From NCBI GenBank assembly GCA_003498085.1, contig DNCM01000133.1, forward strand, positions 1 through 12,450: DNA of 12,450 nucleotides. Reading direction: 5' to 3'. Made by a program: the position numbers and the translations under genes. Below are positions 1 to 6,479 of this stretch, piece by piece. Position 1 is the first letter of the stretch. Each line of letters opens with the position of its first letter. The notes under the pieces are model-generated. The model ran no database searches and had not been told where the DNA came from. It saw only the letters and a program-made list of their open reading frames with translations. The DNA is from a bacterium. Its GTDB lineage: Bacteria > UBA9089 > UBA9088.

Positions 1-59
1 TGGTTACCTTGTGGGTAACGCAATTATCTGGTTCAAAATTTATAGTTGACTTTGAATAG
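1..59 (+). other. Possible 3' tail of an upstream gene cut by the window edge
   Basis: Two forward frames are open from the left edge. Frame 2 reads GYLVGNAIIWFKIYS and stops at TGA 47-49. Frame 3 reads VTLWVTQLSGSKFIVDFE and stops at TAG 57-59. Either could be the C-terminus of a preceding gene: the first would be hydrophobic and the second soluble. About 15-18 codons are not enough to choose or to recognise a family. If either is real, the tail runs into the -35 box of the aldolase promoter at 46-51. A small perfect inverted repeat (GTTACC 3-8, GGTAAC 14-19, loop of 5) lies in the same stretch but has no T-tract after it. Confidence 0.25.
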
Positions 60-76
60 AAATAAAATATTATAAT
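46..76 (+). promoter_or_regulatory. Promoter of the aldolase-ino1 operon, predicted leaderless
   Basis: TTGACT (46-51) and TATAAT (71-76) are separated by 19 bp. An alternative -10, TATTAT at 68-73, would give 16 bp. Only six bases (77-82) lie between TATAAT and the ATG at 83. A start site about 7 nt after the -10 would fall on or next to the A of the ATG, so no room is left for a Shine-Dalgarno site and none is seen. The first nine bases, TTGACTTTG, are identical to those of the porB promoter at 7947-7955. Boxes and spacing are seen directly; leaderless transcription is inferred. Confidence 0.7.
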
Positions 77-82
77 TATTTT

Positions 83-1408
83 ATGAAGTTTTATAAGGAT
101 AAAAACGAGTTAGATACTTTGCTTTCGGGTGTAGTAGAGATAAGTGAAGGTAAAGTATCTATTATTGACAAAGAAAAGATTAGGGAAAGGCTAATCGATT
201 CACTTGTCTATAACAGTGTTTTTAACAAAGATCCCAATTTAAGAAAGGTTACAAGGTCTCTTATAAGGGAAATTGGAACCTACTTTGGAATTGTTCCCTC
301 ATCAATTCATTCATTTTATCTTGAAAAGGGAAAAGGAAAATATCTTAATATGACTGTTCCTGCAATAAATATCAGAGGGCTTACATACGATATAGCAAGA
401 GCCGTGTTTTCTTCAGCAAAGAAACTAGATGTAGGTGCTTTTATATTTGAAATTGCAAGAAGCGAGATGGAATATACAGAACAGGCACCAGACGAGTATG
501 CCTGTGTTGTCATAGGGGCAGGGATAAAAGAGGGTTTTTCTGGACCTTTATTTATCCAAGGAGATCATTTCCAAATAAGGAAGAGGCTCCCAAATGATAT
601 AGAGAACCTAAAGGTTTTAATGAAAGAATCAATCGATGCTGGGTTTTATAACATAGATCTTGACACATCAGTCCTTGTTGATCTTGGCAAGCTAGGTGTT
701 TATGAACAACAGAGGCCAAATTTTGAAGCCGCTGCAATCCTTTGTTCATATATAAGGGATATTGAACCAGAAGGAATTACAATTTCTTTGGGTGGCGAAA
801 TTGGAGAGATTGGCGGAAAAAATTCAACAGAAGAAGAACTTCGCGAATATATGAGAGGTTTTTTGAATAGTCTTCCAGAAGGAAAGATTGGTATATCAAA
901 AATGGCAGTTCAGACAGGCACAGTTCATGGTGGAATTCCACTTCCAGATGGAGGAGTTGCTGATGTTGCTCTTGATTTTGAAACACTTGCTCATCTTTCA
1001 TCTATTTGCAAGGAATACGGTCTTGCCGGCACTGTCCAACATGGTGCATCAACCCTTCCTATCGAATTATTTGACAAATTTCCAGAGACAGATACAGCGG
1101 AGGTTCACCTTGCAACAGAATTTCAGAATATGGTCTATGAACTTATTCCCGATGAACTTTCTGAAAGAATTTACAGCTATTTAAAAGAAGCCTGTGCGAG
1201 TGAAAGAAAAGAAACAGAAACAGAAACTCAGTTTATCTATAAGACAAGGAAGAAGGCATTCGGTCCTTTTAAAAAAGATTTTTGGAATCTTTCGGAAGAC
1301 ATAAGAAAAAATATAAGAGAGAAGCTTGCCGATAAGTTCTCCATAATTTTTGAAAGACTTAAAGTAAGTAATACAAGAGAAATAATCCAATCTACCGTCT
1401 GTAGCTAG
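83..1408 (+). CDS. Class II (zinc) fructose-bisphosphate aldolase family protein, long form
   Basis: This is a ketose-bisphosphate aldolase of the metal-dependent class II type, which in the family reversibly cleaves fructose-1,6-bisphosphate to DHAP and glyceraldehyde-3-phosphate in the cytoplasm. Motifs appear in family order: QGDH near residues 159-162 (catalytic Asp and zinc His), GGEIGEIGG at 237-245, TGTVHGG at 278-284 (zinc His 282), QHGAST at 319-324 (His 320) and VHLATEFQN at 341-349 (phosphate-binding end of the barrel). At 441 residues it is much longer than the usual 280-350. About 90 residues precede the first barrel strand (MTVPAINIRG), and about 80 charged residues follow the barrel. 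The ATG is chosen because a strong promoter ends six bases before it. It is the first of four tightly spaced genes. A tagatose-bisphosphate or other ketose-bisphosphate substrate cannot be excluded. The fold assignment is firm; the exact substrate is inferred. Confidence 0.88.
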   Translation: MKFYKDKNELDTLLSGVVEISEGKVSIIDKEKIRERLIDSLVYNSVFNKDPNLRKVTRSLIREIGTYFGIVPSSIHSFYLEKGKGKYLNMTVPAINIRGLTYDIARAVFSSAKKLDVGAFIFEIARSEMEYTEQAPDEYACVVIGAGIKEGFSGPLFIQGDHFQIRKRLPNDIENLKVLMKESIDAGFYNIDLDTSVLVDLGKLGVYEQQRPNFEAAAILCSYIRDIEPEGITISLGGEIGEIGGKNSTEEELREYMRGFLNSLPEGKIGISKMAVQTGTVHGGIPLPDGGVADVALDFETLAHLSSICKEYGLAGTVQHGASTLPIELFDKFPETDTAEVHLATEFQNMVYELIPDELSERIYSYLKEACASERKETETETQFIYKTRKKAFGPFKKDFWNLSEDIRKNIREKLADKFSIIFERLKVSNTREIIQSTVCS

Positions 1409-1416
1409 TAATTTTT

Positions 1417-3888
1417 ATGAATGAACTTTCAAAGATTATCAAAGGTCTTTCTGATAAAACCCCATTTTTTGGAAAGGGAAGAAGAAGAAATGCAGTCAAT
1501 GCATTAGGAAAGATAGGGACAAAGGAGGTTGTTCCATACCTTATCTCCACACTTTATGATTCTGATGATGATGTAAAAAGGGAAGCTTATTCATCCCTTT
1601 GTCGCCTTACTGATGATTCTGCAATTGATACATTGTGCTCCCTATATCTTAAGGATAGGGATAAAAAGGTTTGGGAGATAATTACAGCAAAAGGGTTTGT
1701 CCCGTCATCCCATAAAGAAAAGATTATATTTTATATACAAACGGGACAGACTGCGAAATGTATTCCTCCATCTATAGATGATATCCCCATTCTTATTGAA
1801 ATGCTCTCTAGCGAAGAACATCAAAAGTATGCTATAAGAATCCTTTCCAGTATCAATGATGATGGTTTAAAAAGTAAGGTTTTTAATACCTTCTTTTCAA
1901 AATGGTCATCGGTCCTTGAGACATTCCTTCTAAATACAGGGTGGACACCAATATCAGATGAGAAAAAGCTTATATTCTATATATTTCAAGGAAAATATGA
2001 AGATGCTATTTTTATTGAAAGAAGAAAGAAGGATACCTTCGCTTTAGGATATGGATTTCTCGGAAATGATGCAAAAAATAGGTTGATTAATACTATCATT
2101 GACAAACAAATTCTTCATAATTTTATTTTTGAGCTTTTATTGTGTGAAAAGGATATGGAGATTGTAAAGGCTGTATTTGGTGCAATTGTTGAAAAACCTA
2201 ATTTTGAAAATATCATTGTTCCGTTTTTAAAGATAAAGGATGACGACTTTATTATAAACCTTATCAATCAATTAAAGATTTCTCCTACAAGGCTTCTTTG
2301 GGTTGGTTTGGAAAAGGGAGGATTCACTCTATGTATGGTTGCAAACTTTCTTAAGCAAAAGGGATGGAAACCAGAAGAACCGCTCCTTTCAGAGTTTATG
2401 AAGTATGTTTATGAGATAGCAGACTGTATTGTCGAGATAAACATGAAGGCTTTGTTGGGAGAGGATATGAAATATGCAATAAATGTACTCGGAAAAATAA
2501 AAGATGAGGCACCAATAGACAATTTAATTGCTCTCCTTAAAGAGAGGGATTGGAGAATAAGGAGGCTTACAAGCTCAAGTCTTGTTAGAATTGGAACAAA
2601 TAAGGTTTTAACATCCCTTATCTCTTTATTTGAGGAAAAAGATTGGGGAGTTCGTGTTATTGTTGCAGAAACACTCGGAAGATTAGGAAATAAAAAAATA
2701 ATAGAATTCTTAATAAAGGCGTTATCGACAGAGGAATGGGGGTATCAAGAAGAAGCATCTATCTCTTTAGCAAAAATTGGTGATCCACAATCACAAAATG
2801 CCTTTATCAAAGCTTTAAGATATAACAACCAAAAAATAAGGAAAGTAACAGCAAGTGCCCTTTCAGTAATAGGAAACCATGAGGCAATAGAACCCCTCAT
2901 TCGGACATTGGATGATAGAGATGAGGGAATGAGAAAGATTGTATCTTGTGCGATTGCAAGAATCATAAAAAGAGGGGCTATTTTTAATTTGCAAGATTTT
3001 GCTAAAAGAAAAAGTACTCTTGTGAAAGAAGGACTAATCCGCTCTATGGGAATGGTTAAAGATGAAAGCTCTATAAACTTTATCCTCCATCAAGCACTTA
3101 ATGAAAAGGATGCCAAAATAAGAGTTGTTGCGGTAAATGCTCTTGGTAAAATGGAAAAACCAGAGCTTGCTAAAATGCTTATTAAAATCCTTCAGGATGA
3201 GAACCAAAATGTGAAAAAAGAAACAGCAATTGCATTAGCAAAGCTCGGCGATGAAAGGGGATATGGTATACTAGTAGATAGTATAAGGGGTAAAAATTGG
3301 AGGGTTCAGATGGATGCAATTTATACTTCCCATCGCTATCTTAGTGAAAGTAAAGAAAGGATTATTAGGCTTCTTTCCGATGCTACAAAAGACCAAAATC
3401 CCCAAACAAGGGCAGCCGCAATCATCGGTCTCGGAGTAATAAGGGACGAGAGGTTTATTCCAACACTTTTGATGGCATGGTCACAGGAAAGGGAACCAGA
3501 GATTAAAAAAAGAATAATTCTTTCACTGGTAAGCATTGGAGGTGAAAAAGGGATAAGGGCATTTACCCTAGGAATTGCTGATAGGAATAAGGACATAAGG
3601 GCAGTTTCTGCGTATGGGTTTGGAAAGATAAAAACAAAGGATGGATTTCTTAAACTTTTAGAGAAGATAGATGATGAAAACCAATTGGTAAGAACAAATG
3701 TTTTTTCATCATTAAGAATCCTTATTGGAGAATTCGGCATAGAGCTTTCTGAGAGGGATCTTATTATCTTGGATAAGAAATTAAGGGAGATGAATCTTTT
3801 GGAAAAAAAAGCTCCTGAGGCAACAGAGGCTTTCCTTCTTAAGCTTCAGCTTGGGATATTGAAGTATAAAAAGAAGTTAAAAGCTTAA
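1417..3888 (+). CDS. Large HEAT-repeat protein
   Basis: This is an 823-residue soluble, helical-repeat protein with no signal peptide or membrane segment. HEAT/PBS-lyase-type units (pattern: lRrxAxxALgkIGd.xaixxLixxL.d.d) occur at residues 23-80 and run almost without a break from about 350 to 770. Examples are RRLTSSSLVRIG, RVIVAETLGRLG, RKVTASALSVIG and RVVAVNALGKM. Such arrays are protein-binding scaffolds or, in some cases, belong to enzymes acting on bilins or DNA; no catalytic motif is visible here. The middle (about 90-345) diverges. It carries a spaced motif, G[FW].P followed by KxIFYIxxGK, at residues 93 and 175, with a weaker copy at 316. The start lies 8 bp after the aldolase stop and has no visible Shine-Dalgarno site. 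The next gene begins 6 bp after its stop, so it is almost certainly co-transcribed with the inositol-lipid genes. Its function is unknown; a scaffold or regulatory role for its operon partners is a guess. Confidence 0.88.
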   Translation: MNELSKIIKGLSDKTPFFGKGRRRNAVNALGKIGTKEVVPYLISTLYDSDDDVKREAYSSLCRLTDDSAIDTLCSLYLKDRDKKVWEIITAKGFVPSSHKEKIIFYIQTGQTAKCIPPSIDDIPILIEMLSSEEHQKYAIRILSSINDDGLKSKVFNTFFSKWSSVLETFLLNTGWTPISDEKKLIFYIFQGKYEDAIFIERRKKDTFALGYGFLGNDAKNRLINTIIDKQILHNFIFELLLCEKDMEIVKAVFGAIVEKPNFENIIVPFLKIKDDDFIINLINQLKISPTRLLWVGLEKGGFTLCMVANFLKQKGWKPEEPLLSEFMKYVYEIADCIVEINMKALLGEDMKYAINVLGKIKDEAPIDNLIALLKERDWRIRRLTSSSLVRIGTNKVLTSLISLFEEKDWGVRVIVAETLGRLGNKKIIEFLIKALSTEEWGYQEEASISLAKIGDPQSQNAFIKALRYNNQKIRKVTASALSVIGNHEAIEPLIRTLDDRDEGMRKIVSCAIARIIKRGAIFNLQDFAKRKSTLVKEGLIRSMGMVKDESSINFILHQALNEKDAKIRVVAVNALGKMEKPELAKMLIKILQDENQNVKKETAIALAKLGDERGYGILVDSIRGKNWRVQMDAIYTSHRYLSESKERIIRLLSDATKDQNPQTRAAAIIGLGVIRDERFIPTLLMAWSQEREPEIKKRIILSLVSIGGEKGIRAFTLGIADRNKDIRAVSAYGFGKIKTKDGFLKLLEKIDDENQLVRTNVFSSLRILIGEFGIELSERDLIILDKKLREMNLLEKKAPEATEAFLLKLQLGILKYKKKLKA

Positions 3889-3894
3889 AAATCA

Positions 3895-4464
3895 ATGGTT
3901 GGTTCTTTTGGAAGAAAATATATAGATGTTTTGAAGCCTTTAGTTATTCTTTTAAACAAAATAGGAATAAGTCCAAACGCATTGAGTATTCTAGGGGTAA
4001 TCATGAGTATCTTTGCAGGTCTTTCTTTTTCTATGGGATATTTTGTCTGTGCCTCAATTTCTCTTGTCTTTGCAGGGCTATTTGACATTTTGGATGGTAG
4101 CCTTGCAAGGATGAATAAAACAAACAATTTTGGTGTATTTCTTGATTCTACACTTGACAGGTATAGTGATTCCTTTGTATTATTTGGAATTGCTTATTAT
4201 TTTATGGAAAAAAATTCTTTTTTGGTTGTTGTTTCTTTGTTTGCCCTTCTTGGTGCTTATACTACAAGCTATACGAGGGCAAGGGCAGAGAAATTTATTG
4301 AAATGCATGGAATTGGAATTCTGGAAAGGCCAGAAAGAATTATTTTACTTATAATTGGAGGATTGACAAGGATGGATATAGTTTTATGGATATTAGCTAT
4401 TTTGGGAAATATTACCGCCATTCAAAGAATAATCTATGTGAGGAGGGTGTTAAAAAATGATTAA
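3895..4464 (+). CDS. CDP-alcohol phosphatidyltransferase, probable phosphatidylinositol phosphate synthase
   Basis: This is an integral membrane enzyme of the CDP-alcohol phosphatidyltransferase family, 189 residues with about six hydrophobic segments. The signature is complete: D64-x2-D67-G68-x2-A71-R72, then G80-x3-D84-x3-D88, the metal and CDP-binding residues. Seven residues separate the Arg from the Gly; I recall eight in several related enzymes. The stretch FLDSTLDRYSDS resembles archaetidyl- and phosphatidylinositol phosphate synthases. The gene overlaps by 8 bp with inositol-3-phosphate synthase, whose product would be the head group. The likely reaction is CDP-diacylglycerol plus inositol-3-phosphate giving phosphatidylinositol phosphate plus CMP; a separate phosphatase would give phosphatidylinositol. 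No Shine-Dalgarno site is visible before the ATG, 6 bp after the HEAT gene. A glycerophosphate or other polar acceptor is possible on motif alone; the inositol call rests on the neighbour. Confidence 0.85.
   Translation: MVGSFGRKYIDVLKPLVILLNKIGISPNALSILGVIMSIFAGLSFSMGYFVCASISLVFAGLFDILDGSLARMNKTNNFGVFLDSTLDRYSDSFVLFGIAYYFMEKNSFLVVVSLFALLGAYTTSYTRARAEKFIEMHGIGILERPERIILLIIGGLTRMDIVLWILAILGNITAIQRIIYVRRVLKND
4441..4446 (+). promoter_or_regulatory. Shine-Dalgarno site of the inositol-3-phosphate synthase gene
   Basis: AGGAGG lies 10 bases before the ATG at 4457, inside the end of the preceding gene. It is the strongest ribosome binding site on the + strand of the window and shows that this organism uses anti-Shine-Dalgarno pairing for at least some internal operon genes. 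Confidence 0.7.
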
Positions 4465-5572
4465 AGTTGCAATTGTTGGCGTTGGAAATTGTGCAAGTTC
4501 TTTGGTTCAGGGAATTGAGTATTACAGGGGAAAATCTTCTGATAGTATAATTGGACTTATGCACCATAATTTAGGGGGGTACAAACCCGAGGATATTAAA
4601 TTTGTAACAGCATTTGACATTGACAAAAGGAAGGTAAATCTGGATTTATCTGAGGCGATATTTCAAAGGCCAAACTGTACAAAAAAAATCTGCGATGTAG
4701 ATTTTATGAATGTTCGGGTTGAACTCGGGTTTTTATTAGACGGTGTTGCAAGGCATATGCTTAATTATCCTGAAGACCAAACATTTGTTATCGATGAATA
4801 TCTAAATGATTTCGTCTCGGATGATGAAAAAGAGGAAGCTAAGGAAAGAATTGTTGGGATTTTAAAGGAAAAATGCGTAGAGATCCTTATAAATTATCTT
4901 CCTGTTGGCTCTCAACATGCAACAGAGTTTTATATGGAATGTGCTTTGAGTGCAGGGTGTGCTGTTTTAAACTGTATACCAGTATTTATTGCATCAAATA
5001 CAAAGTGGGAAAGGAGGTTTGAAGAAAATGGTCTTCCAATCATTGGTGATGATATAAAATCCCAAATTGGGGCAACGATTGTCCATAGGGTTCTGACAAA
5101 ACTATTCGAAGACAGGGGAGCAAAGCTTGATAGGACATATCAATTAAATACTGGTGGAAATACTGACTTTTTAAATATGCTAAACAGGGATAGATTGACA
5201 TCAAAGAAGATTTCAAAAACTCAATCTGTTCAGTCTCAACTTAGTGTTCCATTGCCACCAGAGAATATTCACATTGGCCCATCAGATTACGTTCCATGGC
5301 AGAAGGACAATAAGGTTTGTTTTATAAGGATGGAAGGAAGGGGGTTTGCAGATGCTCCATTAGACCTTGAACTGAGACTTTCAGTTGAAGATTCGCCGAA
5401 CTCTGCAGGTGTTGCCATCGATGCCATAAGGTGTCTTAAACTTGCATTGGATAGGAAGTTATCAGGTGCACTTATTGGCCCTTCAGCTTACTTCATGAAA
5501 TCTCCCCCAAAACAACTTCCCGATTCAGAAGCAAAAATAATAGTTGAAAAGTTTATTGAAAATAAAACTTGA
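4457..5572 (+). CDS. ino1: Inositol-3-phosphate synthase (bacterial type)
   Basis: The enzyme converts glucose-6-phosphate to 1D-myo-inositol 3-phosphate with enzyme-bound NAD, the committing step of inositol synthesis. The 371-residue protein is very like the roughly 367-residue actinobacterial Ino1 as I recall it. It has the Rossmann motif GVGNCASSL at residues 8-16, the loop NYLPVGS at 146-152, PVFIAS at 175-180, GDDIKSQIGAT at 197-207, NTGGNTDFLNM at 231-241 and the active-site lysine segment KKISKT at 250-255. SPNSAGVAIDA and the end motif YFMKSPPKQLP follow. The gene overlaps the phosphatidyltransferase gene by 8 bp and has AGGAGG 10 bases upstream, so the two are translationally linked. 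They form the core of a phosphatidylinositol pathway. The compatible solute di-myo-inositol phosphate is an alternative fate, but no cytidylyltransferase gene is present here. The operon seems to end with this gene. Confidence 0.95.
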   Translation: MIKVAIVGVGNCASSLVQGIEYYRGKSSDSIIGLMHHNLGGYKPEDIKFVTAFDIDKRKVNLDLSEAIFQRPNCTKKICDVDFMNVRVELGFLLDGVARHMLNYPEDQTFVIDEYLNDFVSDDEKEEAKERIVGILKEKCVEILINYLPVGSQHATEFYMECALSAGCAVLNCIPVFIASNTKWERRFEENGLPIIGDDIKSQIGATIVHRVLTKLFEDRGAKLDRTYQLNTGGNTDFLNMLNRDRLTSKKISKTQSVQSQLSVPLPPENIHIGPSDYVPWQKDNKVCFIRMEGRGFADAPLDLELRLSVEDSPNSAGVAIDAIRCLKLALDRKLSGALIGPSAYFMKSPPKQLPDSEAKIIVEKFIENKT

Positions 5573-5587
5573 TTTAGAGTTTTAGTT

Positions 5588-5611
5588 TGTATTCATAAAT
5601 ACAGTATGTAT
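5588..5611. repeat. Overlapping short inverted repeats between ino1 and nfnA
   Basis: Three alternating half-sites lie in 24 bases: TGTATT (5588-5593), AATACA (5598-5603) and TGTAT (5607-5611). The middle one can pair with either flank (6-bp stem with loop CATA, or 5-bp stem with loop GTA). No T-tract follows, so an intrinsic terminator is unlikely. It could be an operator for nfnAB or merely AT-rich spacer. TATAAA at 5609-5614 could be a -10 box, but the only -35 at the right distance (TTTGTA, 5586-5591) is weak. The site lies just left of the composition change. Confidence 0.3.
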
Positions 5612-5622
5612 AAAAATTTGAA

Positions 5623-5628
5623 GAGAGG
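5623..5628 (+). promoter_or_regulatory. Shine-Dalgarno site deciding the TTG start of nfnA
   Basis: GAGAGG ends 8 bases before TTG 5637-5639. An in-frame AAA TTT GAA GAG AGG TCG TAG reading (5614-5634) ends three bases before the start. It might be the last codons of a lost upstream gene that was coupled to nfnA. Confidence 0.55.
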
Positions 5629-5636
5629 TCGTAGGC

Positions 5637-6479
5637 TTGTTTAAGATCCTTGCCAAAAAAATACTTGCATCAGGTATCAAACTCTTTGAGATTGAGGCTC
5701 CATTGGTAGCCAGAAAAGCTCTACCCGGGCAATTCATCGTCTTAAAGATCGATGAGTATGGAGAGAGAATTCCTCTGACCATTTATGAGTATACCCGAGA
5801 TAAAGGTACTATCTCCATCATCTTCCAGGAGGTGGGAAAGTCAACCATGCAACTTGGGACATTAAATGAAGGAGATTGTCTAAGTGATATAATTGGTCCC
5901 TTGGGTTGCCCCACCAAGATTGAGAAGGTTGGTAGAGTGGTCACCATCGGTGGTGGGGTAGGCACCGCCGTGATCTATCCTATAACCAGATCCCTAAAGG
6001 AGGCTAACAATAGAGTCACCTCAATCATTGGTGCCCGAACTCGGGAACTACTCATCTTAAAAGAAGAGATGGAAAAGGCAAGTGATGAACTTTTTATTAC
6101 TACAGATGACGGTTCCTATGGCCGCCATGGGCTTGTTACCGATGAATTAAAGAGACTAATTGATGAGGGAGAGAAGATAGACCTCATCTTTGCCATTGGA
6201 CCAGTGATCATGATGAAGGCGGTCTCAAATCTAGCCAAACAATATAATCTTAAGACTATGGTCAGTCTAAATTCCATCATGGTCGACGGCACAGGTATGT
6301 GTGGATGCTGCCGGGTAACGGTCAAAGGGAGGACCAAATTTGTCTGCGTTGATGGTCCAGACTTTGAGGCAGAGGGAGTGGACTTTGATGAGCTTATGAA
6401 TAGACAGAGAATCTATCTAAATGAAGAGAGGCTCTCTATAGAGAGATACAGAGAGAGGGAATGTAGGCGTAATGGCTAA
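5637..6479 (+). CDS. nfnA: NADH-dependent reduced ferredoxin:NADP+ oxidoreductase subunit A (FAD/NAD-binding, 2Fe-2S)
   Basis: This is the small subunit of the cytoplasmic flavin-based transhydrogenase NfnAB, also annotated as sulfide dehydrogenase or ferredoxin:NADP reductase subunit alpha. It has a ferredoxin-reductase fold: an FAD barrel (residues 1-95, with RIPLTIYEY at 44-52), an NAD-binding half (VVTIGGGVGTAVIYP at 101-115) and a C-terminal 2Fe-2S site. Asp217, Cys222, Cys225 and Cys237 fit the unusual one-Asp, three-Cys ligand pattern known for this subunit. Length (280) is normal. The TTG start is supported by GAGAGG upstream and by the usual N-terminus FKILAKKIL. It overlaps nfnB by 8 bp. 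G+C and CGN arginine codons are clearly higher than in the flanking genes, suggesting transfer together with nfnB. A dihydroorotate dehydrogenase electron-transfer subunit is excluded by the neighbour. The direction of electron flow in the cell is inferred. Confidence 0.9.
   Translation: MFKILAKKILASGIKLFEIEAPLVARKALPGQFIVLKIDEYGERIPLTIYEYTRDKGTISIIFQEVGKSTMQLGTLNEGDCLSDIIGPLGCPTKIEKVGRVVTIGGGVGTAVIYPITRSLKEANNRVTSIIGARTRELLILKEEMEKASDELFITTDDGSYGRHGLVTDELKRLIDEGEKIDLIFAIGPVIMMKAVSNLAKQYNLKTMVSLNSIMVDGTGMCGCCRVTVKGRTKFVCVDGPDFEAEGVDFDELMNRQRIYLNEERLSIERYRERECRRNG

Noticed and set aside
3..19. GTTACC-TTGTG-GGTAAC hairpin as a terminator of an upstream gene
   Set aside because: The stem is only 6 bp, no T-tract follows, and it may lie within coding sequence.
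3336..3740. 134-codon minus-strand open frame inside the HEAT gene
   Set aside because: It is a mirror of the repetitive HEAT codons with no start signal and no recognisable domain.
1417..3888. HEAT array as DNA-level tandem repeats or CRISPR-like structure
   Set aside because: The periodicity is at protein level and degenerate; there are no exact DNA repeats with unique spacers.
3895..5572. Di-myo-inositol phosphate (thermoprotectant) pathway
   Set aside because: The needed inositol-phosphate cytidylyltransferase domain or gene is absent; the transferase is a bare 189-residue enzyme that fits phospholipid synthesis better.
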